Part shown: piece by piece, positions 13,747 to 20,452 of the stretch
How positions within the stretch are numbered: the first letter of the stretch is position 1
How the letters are laid out: every line of letters starts with the position of its first letter
Assembly (NCBI GenBank): GCA_965652545.1
Contig: CBFGWV010000058.1
Coordinates: forward strand, 1 to 20,452
Source of the DNA: CBFGWV01 sp965652545
GTDB lineage: Bacteria > Pseudomonadota > Gammaproteobacteria > Competibacterales > Competibacteraceae
Direction: 5' to 3'
DNA: 20,452 nt
The notes under the pieces: generated by a model
Seen by the model: the letters and a program-made list of their open reading frames with translations, nothing else
Database searches by the model: none
Told to the model about the DNA's origin: nothing
Position numbers and translations under genes: made by a program

Positions 13747-13838
13747 TAATCTACCGGTTTCAAACCCTTTGCGGACTGCTCGTAGATCACCCGTGCCATG
13801 CTTGATGCGGACGGATGACTGTTAAGGAAGCCCTGACC

Positions 13839-14786
13839 ATGTACGACTGGTTGAACGCCCTACCGAAAGCCGAACTTCATCTGCATCTGGAAGGCTCGCT
13901 GGAGCCGGAGCTGCTGTTCGCCCTGGCCGCCCGCAACAAGGTCGCCCTGCCTTGGCCGGATGTGGAGACCTTGCGCAAGGCGTACGCGTTCAACAACCTT
14001 CAGGAGTTCCTGGATATCTATTACCAGGGCGCCGATGTCTTGCGTACCGAGCAGGATTTCTACGACCTCACCTGGGCCTACCTGCAGAAGTGCAGGGCGC
14101 AGAACGTCGTCCACACCGAGCCCTTCTTCGACCCCCAGACCCACACCGATCGCGGCATTCCCTTCCAGGTGGTCATCGATGGCATCTCGGCCGCCCTCAA
14201 GGATGGGCGCGAGCAACTGAACATCAGCAGCGGGTTGATTCTCTGCTTTTTGCGCCACCTGCCCGAGGAGCAGGCGCAGAAAACGTTGGATGCGGCGCTG
14301 GCCCATCGCGACGCCTTCGTCGCTGTCGGCCTGGACAGCTCGGAGAAGGGGCACCCACCGCGCGACTTCCAACGGGTGTTCGAGCGTGCCCTGGCCGAGG
14401 GCTTCTCCACTGTGGCGCACGCCGGCGAGGAAGGCCCGCCGGAATACATCTGGGAGGCATTGGACTTGCTCAAGGTCAGCCGTATCGACCACGGCGTCCG
14501 CGCCGCCGAAGACCCGCAGTTGATGCAGCGACTGATCGACGAGCAGATACCCCTGACGGTGTGCCCGCTGTCGAACATCAAATTGTGCGTATTCGATGAT
14601 ATGCGTTCGCACAACATCCTGGACATGCTGGAGCAGGGCGTGAAGGTCACCGTCAACTCGGACGACCCGGCCTACTTCGGCGGCTATGTCACCGAGAACT
14701 ACCATGCCTTGTACGAAAGCCTCGGCATGACCCCCGAGCAGGCCAGACTGCTGGCGGCCAATAGCCTGGATGCCCGGCTGGTGTAA
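13839..14786 (+). CDS. Adenine deaminase (adenosine deaminase-like family)
   Basis: A 315-residue amidohydrolase. Zinc and catalytic residues are visible: HLH (H14, H16), HAGEE (H194, E197), IDHG (H218) and SDDPAYFGGYVTENY (D275-D276). The MYDWLNALPKAELHLHLEGSLEPELLF opening and the GGYVTENY segment match the bacterial adenine aminohydrolase type (as in Pseudomonas) better than true adenosine deaminase. It would convert adenine to hypoxanthine and ammonia in purine salvage. The start at 13839 is chosen over ATG at 13815 because AAGGA lies 10 nt upstream and homology begins at this Met. Length is normal for the family. The glycosyltransferase gene follows after 29 nt in the same direction. Confidence 0.88.
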   Translation: MYDWLNALPKAELHLHLEGSLEPELLFALAARNKVALPWPDVETLRKAYAFNNLQEFLDIYYQGADVLRTEQDFYDLTWAYLQKCRAQNVVHTEPFFDPQTHTDRGIPFQVVIDGISAALKDGREQLNISSGLILCFLRHLPEEQAQKTLDAALAHRDAFVAVGLDSSEKGHPPRDFQRVFERALAEGFSTVAHAGEEGPPEYIWEALDLLKVSRIDHGVRAAEDPQLMQRLIDEQIPLTVCPLSNIKLCVFDDMRSHNILDMLEQGVKVTVNSDDPAYFGGYVTENYHALYESLGMTPEQARLLAANSLDARLV

Positions 14787-14815
14787 GCTGGCCCGCCGTC
14801 ACCAGCGCCCGATAC

Positions 14816-17548
14816 ATGGACGAACAGCACACGAGGCAGCGTCGCGACGATCGGAGGCCCAAAGTCACGATCGTCACGCCGACCTACAACCGCGAGCAAC
14901 TGCTGGCCGAGACCATCGAAAGCATCCTGGCCCAGAGCTGGACGGACTTCGAGTACCTGATCATCGACGACGGCTCGACCGACGGCACCGCCGAGCGGGT
15001 GCGGCGCTTCGAAGACCCGCGCATCGTCTATCTACGCCACGACAACATGGGCGAAGCCGCGACGGTCGATCGCGGCTGGGCGTTGGCCCGTGGCGAATAC
15101 GTCGCGGTGGTGTCGTCGGACGATCCGGTTCTGCCCGGCTGGCTGGAGGCCTCCGTCCGTTGGCTCGACGAGCGCCCCCAAGTCATCGTCAGCTATCCGG
15201 ATTGGTCGATGATCGATGAGAAGGGGCAGGTGGTCAGGCACATCAAGACCATCGACTACCGTTTCGAGCACATGGTTGGCTGGTTGCACACGTTCCCGGG
15301 CCCCGGTGCGCTGGTGCGTCGCAGCGCATTGCCCGACGGGGAGCCCTTTCGCACGGCCGGCTACCGCTATGCCTCTGACCTCGATACCTGGCTGCGCCTG
15401 GGGTTGCGCGGGCCGTTCTCCCGCATCCCGCTGACATTGGCCACCTGGCGGGCGCATCCGACGTCCATCAGCGTGGCCGAGCGCTCCATGGCGCGGGCGA
15501 GAGAGCTGGTGCAACTGACGCGCAGTTTCTTTGCCCGCGACGATGTGCCCGAGGCCATCCGCCGTCTGGAGGCCAGCGCCATGAGCCGGGCCTGGGCCGC
15601 GGCTGCGTGGGTGGTGTCGGAATCCCACCCGTTCCGCGCCGCGCTGTTTCTTCGCCGCTCGTATCGGCTGATGCCGCAGGACCCGCCTGACCTGCCGCCG
15701 GGTATACCCCGGCTGCCGTGCCCGACCCTGGCCGAGGTCCTTCGCGCTGGCCTGCGCCGGATGGGGTGGGCCTTGCCTGAGAGGCCGCGCCGCCCGGTGC
15801 CGCTTGCCGTCGCCATACCGTCCATGGCGTCGCGGGCGGCGGTTGCGGCGGTCAAGCTGTGCCGCAGTGCCGTCTTCGGCCCTATTCTGTATGTGCTGCT
15901 CAAGCGCGAGCGGGGGTTCTTCGACACGGCGTTCTACCACCGCACGTATCCTCCGGGCCGCTTCGCCAAGGCATTTCCCGCCCTTGCGTTCGCCTTCAGT
16001 GGCGCCTGGCGTTTGTATGACCCCAACCCCGACTACTCCCAGCGCGCGGTGATGACCGCCGACCCGGCGATGCGCCTGCTGCCGCCGGTGTTCAGCGACG
16101 TGCTGCCCTGGAGCCCGCGCCGGGTGTGCCCGCCGGCTGCCGCACCGGTGGGCGTGGTGCCGGTGCCGTCCACACCGCGCCCACTGCCTTCGCCGTCCCC
16201 ACCGGCAGAGGAAACGGCCACCATTGCGCCGCCTGATCGGTTCGATCAGATATGGCCGCGACTTGCCGAGGATATGCAGGGCCTGCGCTCGGTCGCCAGC
16301 TCACTGACGCCCACGAGTACAGTCCGCGCATGGTTGAGCGATCGGCGCCGGTTTCCCGCCGCCGCCCCGGCGGGGGCCGCGGTCCGCCGGCTTCTGGCGG
16401 CGTTTCCCACAACGGTGGACCACCTTGTACTGGTGCCCTGGTTGGGAATGGCCGGCGGTTCGGAGAGGGTATCGCAACGGTTGATCGCCGCGCTGCGCGC
16501 GCACTACGGGGATACGCGGGTGTGCGTTCTGGGCACTGATGCGGTGTTCGATCTGCCTCTGGACGCTCGCGCGGCGTACGGCGTTCCGATCATCGCCATC
16601 AACGACGCCATGCCCGATGTCGATCAGGTCACACGCCAGCACATACTCGATCGCATCCTCATCGAACTGCTGCCCGGCACGGTGCACAACGTCAACTCGT
16701 ATACCGCCTGGCAGCTCTTCGCGGAGCGGGCGGCGGACTATGCGGTGGATATGAATCTCTTCGTCAATATCTACAGCGATATCCGCATCGACGACGGCGT
16801 GCCGGTGGGCTACTACTGGAACGATCTGCCCTACATCGTCGAGCATTTGGCCGGGGTGTTTGCCGACAACCGCCGCATCATCGACCGCGCCGCGGCCGAT
16901 TTCGGCCTCACGGCCGAGACGATGGCACGCTTCCATTATGTGCCCACCCCGATCGTCGGGCTCGATGGCGGCGATGCGCGGCAGGACCTGCGCCCGTTCA
17001 CCCCCGCCGAGCGGCCGCATGCGCTCTGGATGAGTCGCATCGCCTTTGAGAAGCGGCTGGATGTGGTCGAATCGCTGGCCAAGGCCTGCCCTGAGCGGCA
17101 ATTCATCATCTACGGCGCCGTCCTGCCCGGTGCGCGGGTGGTGGACATGGGCTGGACGCGCCGCCCCAACGTCGACTACCGCGGGACGTTCGACGGGTTT
17201 GCCGATCTCCCGCTCGATGAGTTCGACGCCTATGTGTTCACCACGTCCGCCGAAGGCATGCCCCTGGCGGTGATGGAGGCAGCCATGCTCGGCCTGCCCA
17301 TCGTCGCCCCCGATGTTGGCGGCATTGGCGAGTTTGTCGACGGGCAGACCGGGTGGCTGGTCAGCGCCCAGGATGCTGTCGACGAGTACGTTGTCGCCCT
17401 GGACGAGATCCGCCACAACCCCGACGAAGCCCGACGACGCGTGCGGGCCGCGCAGGCGCGCCTGCTGGAGCGTCATTCCTGGCAGAGCTTTCAGCGGCTT
17501 CTGGCGGGTATTCCGGGTTACCTGCACGACGAGGCGCAGGCCGCATGA
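14816..17548 (+). CDS. Two-domain glycosyltransferase, GT2 fused to GT4
   Basis: A 910-residue protein. Residues 16-225 are a GT2 (GT-A) domain: VTIVTPTYNREQLL (17-30), IIDDGSTDGT (49-58), the SDDP metal site (101-104) and an acceptor region with DLDTWLRLG (188-196). Residues 225-430 are helical, with a hydrophobic FGPILYVLL piece and a segment FDTAFYHRTYP...YDPNPDYS resembling linker motifs seen in multi-domain glycosyltransferases. A Pro-rich linker spans about 429-472. Residues 530-905 are a GT4 (GT-B) domain with MAGGSE (545-550), SRIAFEKRLD (740-749) and the EX7E motif E813-GMPLAVM-E821. Two different sugar additions by one chain are likely, for a surface glycan or glycoprotein. Its stop overlaps the next start (ATGA), implying coupled translation. 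The ribosome site is weak. Confidence 0.88.
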   Translation: MDEQHTRQRRDDRRPKVTIVTPTYNREQLLAETIESILAQSWTDFEYLIIDDGSTDGTAERVRRFEDPRIVYLRHDNMGEAATVDRGWALARGEYVAVVSSDDPVLPGWLEASVRWLDERPQVIVSYPDWSMIDEKGQVVRHIKTIDYRFEHMVGWLHTFPGPGALVRRSALPDGEPFRTAGYRYASDLDTWLRLGLRGPFSRIPLTLATWRAHPTSISVAERSMARARELVQLTRSFFARDDVPEAIRRLEASAMSRAWAAAAWVVSESHPFRAALFLRRSYRLMPQDPPDLPPGIPRLPCPTLAEVLRAGLRRMGWALPERPRRPVPLAVAIPSMASRAAVAAVKLCRSAVFGPILYVLLKRERGFFDTAFYHRTYPPGRFAKAFPALAFAFSGAWRLYDPNPDYSQRAVMTADPAMRLLPPVFSDVLPWSPRRVCPPAAAPVGVVPVPSTPRPLPSPSPPAEETATIAPPDRFDQIWPRLAEDMQGLRSVASSLTPTSTVRAWLSDRRRFPAAAPAGAAVRRLLAAFPTTVDHLVLVPWLGMAGGSERVSQRLIAALRAHYGDTRVCVLGTDAVFDLPLDARAAYGVPIIAINDAMPDVDQVTRQHILDRILIELLPGTVHNVNSYTAWQLFAERAADYAVDMNLFVNIYSDIRIDDGVPVGYYWNDLPYIVEHLAGVFADNRRIIDRAAADFGLTAETMARFHYVPTPIVGLDGGDARQDLRPFTPAERPHALWMSRIAFEKRLDVVESLAKACPERQFIIYGAVLPGARVVDMGWTRRPNVDYRGTFDGFADLPLDEFDAYVFTTSAEGMPLAVMEAAMLGLPIVAPDVGGIGEFVDGQTGWLVSAQDAVDEYVVALDEIRHNPDEARRRVRAAQARLLERHSWQSFQRLLAGIPGYLHDEAQAA

Positions 17549-18324
17549 ACCGCCCAGCCATCGATTTGACTGTCGCCTTGTTTGCCTGTGACCAGGGTGC
17601 CTTGCTGCATGCCTCGGTCGTCTCCCTCGAGCGTGCGGTCGCCCATGCTCTTCGGCAAGGGCTGCGGGTGCAGCGCCTGCTGGTCATGCACGACAGCGAT
17701 GCCCGTACCGAACGCTGGGCGAGCGAGTTCATCCATGCCCCCTGGGCGGTCGTGCGCGCACCGCATGGTGGGCTTGGCCATGCCCGCAACGCCGCCGTCG
17801 CGGCGGCGCAGGGGGCGTACGTCACCTTCATGGATGGCCCGGACCTGTGTTCGGAAACCTTCCCCGCCGACGCGCTCGATCACGCCCGTCGGGCCACGTA
17901 CGATGCGGTATGGCACCCGGAGGTGGCGATACGCTTCGGCAACCACTACTTCGCCGTGGATCAGCGGGAGATCGTCTTTCATCCCGACCCGCCAGCGGAC
18001 GGTTTCGACTACGCAGGCCTGCTGATGGCCAACCCGTACTCGTCTCTGGTGCTCGCACCACGGCGGATCCTCGACGCCGTTCCGTTCCCCCTGGAGGACG
18101 TTCGGCGCGGTTGGACCGATGTGGACGGCTGGTGGACCTGCAACGTCGTCGGCGCGGGTTTTCATCACCGCACGGTTCCAGGCACGGCGCATTACCAGCG
18201 GGTTTGCGCTGCAGAGTCCGCCGCCGGGCGAATCGGGCCTTCGCCGTTATCGCGCGCGCCGTTGCCGCCGCTGTTGGACGTGGATAGCGAGCCGAAGAAT
18301 GCGTTGCCGGCTCGGGTGGGTTGA
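17545..18324 (+). CDS. Small GT2-like glycosyltransferase (GT-A fold)
   Basis: A 259-residue protein starting within the stop of the GT2-GT4 gene (ATGA overlap at 17545-17548). An early beta-strand (IDLTVALFACDQGALLHASVVSLERA) and the segment GLGHARNAAVAAAQGAYVTFMDGPDL (76-101) follow the GT2 pattern, where DGPD occupies the place of the usual DxD/DGDD metal site. The second Asp is shifted by Pro99, so activity or metal use may be altered. The C-terminal part has WTDVDGWWTCN (near 190-200), resembling the acceptor-side ED/DxxxW region. The last 25 residues are Pro-rich and poorly conserved in appearance. A longer frame from 17353 would overlap the upstream gene and is rejected. Coupling suggests a shared glycan product with the preceding enzyme. 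Confidence 0.75.
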   Translation: MNRPAIDLTVALFACDQGALLHASVVSLERAVAHALRQGLRVQRLLVMHDSDARTERWASEFIHAPWAVVRAPHGGLGHARNAAVAAAQGAYVTFMDGPDLCSETFPADALDHARRATYDAVWHPEVAIRFGNHYFAVDQREIVFHPDPPADGFDYAGLLMANPYSSLVLAPRRILDAVPFPLEDVRRGWTDVDGWWTCNVVGAGFHHRTVPGTAHYQRVCAAESAAGRIGPSPLSRAPLPPLLDVDSEPKNALPARVG

Positions 18325-18395
18325 TTGAGATAAGGCGACCACTCGCTTCGCATCGGCGTCTATCGATCGGTCGCTGCCTGCAACGCAGCACTGGG

Positions 18396-18429
18396 CAAAA
18401 AGAAAAGCCCGAGCCCAAAGGGGTTGGGG
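18396..18429 (-). terminator. Rho-independent terminator after tag
   Basis: On the minus strand CCCAACCCC, loop TTT, GGGCTCGGG (18428-18408) folds into an imperfect stem with one mismatch and one G-T pair, followed by CTTTTCTTTTT (18407-18397). It lies 48 nt past the tag stop at 18476. The rest of 18325-18475 shows no gene. Confidence 0.7.
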
Positions 18430-18475
18430 TCAACGTGGCCCACCAGACTTGTTCAGAGCTTCCCTGGGATAAGTG

Positions 18476-19087
18476 TCAGCGCCCGGGCCGCTTGAATTCA
18501 TTGCGTGCGCGTTCGACGTTGGCGCGGGTCACGCATTGCTCGACATGGTCGTTGATCAGCCCCATGGCTTGCATGAATGCATACACCGTGGTGGGGCCGA
18601 CGAATTTCCAGCCTTGCTTTTTCAGCGCCTTGGACAAGGCGATCGATGCATCGGAAGTCGATGCGGTTTGTGGCGTTGCAAGCTGGGCCACGTCGGGCTC
18701 GTAGCGCCAGATGAAGGCTGCCAGCGAGCCTTCACGCGCAACAAGCGCCTGGGCCTGCCGTGCATTGTTGATGACAGCCTCGATCTTGCCGCGATGGCGG
18801 ACGATGCCCTCGTCCTGGAGCAGACGATCGACGTCGTGCGCAGTGAAGCTCGCTATCTTATTGAAATCGAAGCCATGAAAAGCCGCACGAAAATTCTCGC
18901 GCTTTGCCAGGATGGTCCGCCAGCTCAGCCCCGATTGAAAACCCTCGAGGCTCAATTTCTCGAACAAGCGATAATCATCATGAACCGGGAAACCCCACTC
19001 TGTATCGTGATAATCGAGAAACTGTGGTGCGGCAGCGCACCAGCGGCAGCGCAGTTCGCCATCCGGCCCGGATATCGTTGTGCTCAT
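18476..19087 (-). CDS. tag: DNA-3-methyladenine glycosylase I
   Basis: A 203-residue helix-hairpin-helix glycosylase of the Tag family, which removes 3-methyladenine from alkylated DNA. Zinc ligands C14, H27, H181 and C185 keep exactly the spacing of E. coli Tag (C4, H17, H175, C179). YHDTEWG (26-32), LEGFQSGLSWRTIL (47-60, with E49 matching the catalytic-site Glu) and GWKFVGPTTVYAFMQAMGLIND (159-180) are diagnostic. It is about 10 residues longer at the N-terminus than E. coli Tag. AAGG lies 11 nt before the ATG. It follows the YciI gene by 42 nt and probably belongs to the TetR-led operon; an intrinsic terminator follows it. Confidence 0.95.
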   Translation of the reverse strand: MSTTISGPDGELRCRWCAAAPQFLDYHDTEWGFPVHDDYRLFEKLSLEGFQSGLSWRTILAKRENFRAAFHGFDFNKIASFTAHDVDRLLQDEGIVRHRGKIEAVINNARQAQALVAREGSLAAFIWRYEPDVAQLATPQTASTSDASIALSKALKKQGWKFVGPTTVYAFMQAMGLINDHVEQCVTRANVERARNEFKRPGR

Positions 19088-19129
19088 GTGTGAATTACCT
19101 TTGTACTGATAGTCTGCGGCGGATGTTGC

Positions 19130-19417
19130 TCAGCCGAGCAGGAATTTCAGGCGCTCGTCGGCTCTGTGTGGTTCTAGTTCAAGAATTTCAGCACTCACGA
19201 TATGTTCCGCAACGAACGGGTCGTCGTTTACCCTGCGCTCAAGCTCAGACAGCGACGTGTTGTGGGCCAGAATCCCGCCGCCAAGACTCGGCGTGAGGCT
19301 GCCGACCGCTAGAAATACGCCGTCGTCGAAGCCGCGCTCGATCCACTTCTTATGACCGTCCATGAACTGGCCAGCTTGGCCTTTGTTGCGGGAAAATTTG
19401 AGTAATACAATGAACAT
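19130..19417 (-). CDS. YciI-family (YCII domain) protein
   Basis: A 95-residue protein with the dimeric alpha-beta barrel YCII fold. MFIVLLKFSR is the first strand, GHKKWIERGFDDGVFLAVGSLTP carries the likely His22/Asp31-32 active pair, and DPFVAEHIVSAEILELEPHR is the C-terminal strand-helix region. Biochemical roles in the family are varied and mostly unknown, so no reaction is assigned. It lies 21 nt after the TetR gene and before tag on the same strand, so TetR may control it. Confidence 0.85.
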   Translation of the reverse strand: MFIVLLKFSRNKGQAGQFMDGHKKWIERGFDDGVFLAVGSLTPSLGGGILAHNTSLSELERRVNDDPFVAEHIVSAEILELEPHRADERLKFLLG

Positions 19418-19438
19418 GAGCGCTATCTCATTTGGCCT

Positions 19439-20017
19439 TTATGTTCTAGCGTTTGTCGTGCACGACGCCAACCAGTCATGCATGAGTTTGACTTCCTGCT
19501 CGATGAATTTTTCGTCATGAAACGCGTTTGCCAATGTGGCGATACCTTGGCTGCGCGCAAGCAGGTGCATCGCTAGCATGTCAGCATCCGCCTCGCAGCC
19601 GAGAAACTCGAACTGCCGGCGCAGCCAGCTTCGGAACAGCATGAACAGCTTGCTTGCCTCGACTTGCGAGGTATGACTCAACTTGGCAAGTTCGGTGCAT
19701 AAGGTACCAACCGGGCAGCCGTGGCGCATTATTTTCGCCCGGTTATCGATGACGATATGAATAAAACGCCGAATACGGTCGGCGGGGTGCTGCTCCTGGC
19801 TCTCCCATTGCTCCAACATTCTTTGGGTGTTTGCGAGGCGCAGGTTGATCACCGCATCCAGAATGTCATCCTTGGATTTGAAATGGTAATAAAAATTACC
19901 GCGAGATATTTGCACTGCGTCTGCAATATCCGAGAATGACGTGTGCTCAAAGCCCTGCCGGTAGAATAGCCGGTCGGCAGCGTCGACTATGTGATCCCGA
20001 GTCGTACTTCCGCTCAT
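19439..20017 (-). CDS. TetR/AcrR-family transcriptional regulator
   Basis: A 192-residue repressor-type protein. The helix-turn-helix lies at about residues 5-55 (IVDAADRLFYRQGFEHTSFSDIADAVQISRGNFYYHFKSKDDIL is characteristic in pattern, cited here only as the family consensus span 10-53). The ligand domain contains HGCPVGTLCTEL (99-110) with two cysteines, as in a TetR subgroup near oxidoreductase or YciI-like genes. The start at 20017 is chosen because GAGG lies 9 nt upstream and the HTH begins as usual a few residues in; a frame from 20143 adds a non-family leader. Probable first gene of TetR-YciI-tag. Its upstream region holds an inverted repeat CTCTTG (20027-20032)/CAAGAG (20047-20052) that could be an autoregulatory operator. 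Confidence 0.9.
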   Translation of the reverse strand: MSGSTTRDHIVDAADRLFYRQGFEHTSFSDIADAVQISRGNFYYHFKSKDDILDAVINLRLANTQRMLEQWESQEQHPADRIRRFIHIVIDNRAKIMRHGCPVGTLCTELAKLSHTSQVEASKLFMLFRSWLRRQFEFLGCEADADMLAMHLLARSQGIATLANAFHDEKFIEQEVKLMHDWLASCTTNART

Positions 20018-20151
20018 GAACGACGCCTCTTGTACCAATGATGCGTCAAGAGCCCCGTTGGCAAGATGCCATCGACGATGCTGTGGTGTCTTGGTTGATG
20101 TGGCTTTAGTCCATCTGCGGGCATGTTGATCTCGAATGGCCAAGACCTGCG

Positions 20152-20197
20152 GTAGGACAATTGTCCTACGGCGTCGCAGAATAGGATGTCCATCCTA
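20152..20197. promoter_or_regulatory. Paired palindromes TAGGA-N6-TCCTA
   Basis: GTAGGACAATTGTCCTAC (20152-20169) is a perfect 18 bp palindrome. TAGGATG-TC-CATCCTA (20182-20197) is a second one. Both have the form TAGGA-N6-TCCTA, with centres 29 bp apart. They lie 135-180 nt upstream of the TetR start. Two sites of one dimeric regulator is the natural reading; a structured repeat is the alternative. Confidence 0.5.
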
Positions 20198-20286
20198 GCG
20201 CCGTCAAGGCCCAGGCAAGGTACCTGGACGATGCGGCGCCGCAGGCCGTTCGGGTGGCGCCATCAGGCTCCAGGCGCCCGAAACCC
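20198..20286. other. Non-coding stretch with stem-loops
   Basis: No credible gene. TGCGGCGCCGCA (20232-20243) is a perfect palindrome. TTCGGGTGGCGCC (20249-20261) can pair, with a bulge, with GGCGCCCGAA (20273-20282). These flank repeat copy 3 on its left and may belong to the same non-coding block. Confidence 0.35.
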
Positions 20287-20407
20287 GCCTGCGGACGAGC
20301 CGGTAGGTCGTGTTCCGACGCGCGGTGAATACGTCCGTGTACGCTCGACGGCAGCATCCATGCTGCCGACGGTCGGCCCACGACCTACCGGCTCGTCCGC
20401 AGGCTCA
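20287..20407 (+). repeat. Long-arm palindromic repeat, copy 3
   Basis: Left arm 20287-20319 and right arm 20372-20404 are complementary at 31 of 33 positions, with arm sequence private to this copy. The core (CGCGGTGAATACGTCCGTG, TACGCTCGACGG) and inner hairpin CGGCAGCAT-CC-ATGCTGCCG (20349-20368) match the other copies, and GGCTCA (20402-20407) closes it. All three copies have the same orientation. The remaining 45 nt to the window edge show no feature. Confidence 0.9.
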
Positions 20408-20452
20408 CAGCTATGGCTTTCCAAGCCGAAGTGCGTGGGGCAGGCCCGCATG

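Noticed and set aside
17353..17544. Longer start for the small GT2-like gene
   Set aside because: It would lie in another frame over the conserved end of the GT4 domain; the ATGA overlap at 17545 is the natural start.
6993..20407. Reading the three repeats as a CRISPR array or integron attC sites
   Set aside because: They are kilobases apart with no regular spacers. The conserved part is internal, not the attC-type terminal RYYYAAC/GTTRRRY boxes, and no cas or integrase gene is present.

Overview
The window is GC-rich, densely packed bacterial chromosome. Protein families (type II SQR and persulfide dioxygenase, SulP, DctQM TRAP permeases, a CueR-like MerR, Tag) and the style of the intergenic repeats suggest a free-living, probably halophilic or sulfur-oxidising gammaproteobacterium. 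This assignment is an inference; no rRNA or other phylogenetic marker is present.

Layout. 1-2988 (minus): a methyltransferase cut by the window edge, a TauE/SafE permease and a GT4 glycosyltransferase. 3069-3615 (plus): a CueR-like regulator behind a MerR-type promoter. 3630-4073 (minus): a helical protein of unknown function. 4203-4338 (minus): a complete small transcription unit with a strong promoter, about 80 nt of RNA and an intrinsic terminator, overlaid by TTGC-N3-GCAA sites. 4357-6855 (minus): TRAP permease genes dctM and dctQ under an Lrp-type regulator. 7201-11757 (minus): a sulfide-oxidation operon (DUF2892 membrane protein, persulfide dioxygenase, DUF442-SQR fusion, SulP anion transporter). 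11899-12708 (plus): an unknown membrane protein. 13041-13703 (minus): a Crp/Fnr regulator, plausibly of the sulfur operon. 13839-18324 (plus): adenine deaminase, then a two-domain GT2-GT4 glycosyltransferase overlapping a small GT2-like gene. 18476-20017 (minus): TetR, YciI and Tag in one probable operon. 20018-20452: no gene, but palindromes and a repeat copy.

Two observations stand out. First, a dispersed repeat occurs in three full copies (6993, 12768, 20287) and one right-half copy (7141). All full copies share a core of about 55-60 nt containing an inner hairpin. Each core is framed by 31-33 nt arms that differ completely between copies, yet are almost perfectly complementary within each copy. 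The inner stem also shows a compensatory change. Second, the promoter-hairpin-terminator unit at 4203-4317 looks like an undescribed small RNA, with possible PhaR/PhbF-type operator sites around its promoter.

How the genes may work together: SQR would oxidise sulfide to persulfide, the DUF442 (rhodanese-like) domain could pass sulfane sulfur on, the dioxygenase would make sulfite, and SulP (perhaps also TauE/SafE) could move the oxyanions. The Crp/Fnr protein, with two nearby cysteines, and the GTGACT-N-AGTCAC palindrome upstream of the operon are candidates for its control. The Lrp-DctQM group lacks a DctP binding protein here.
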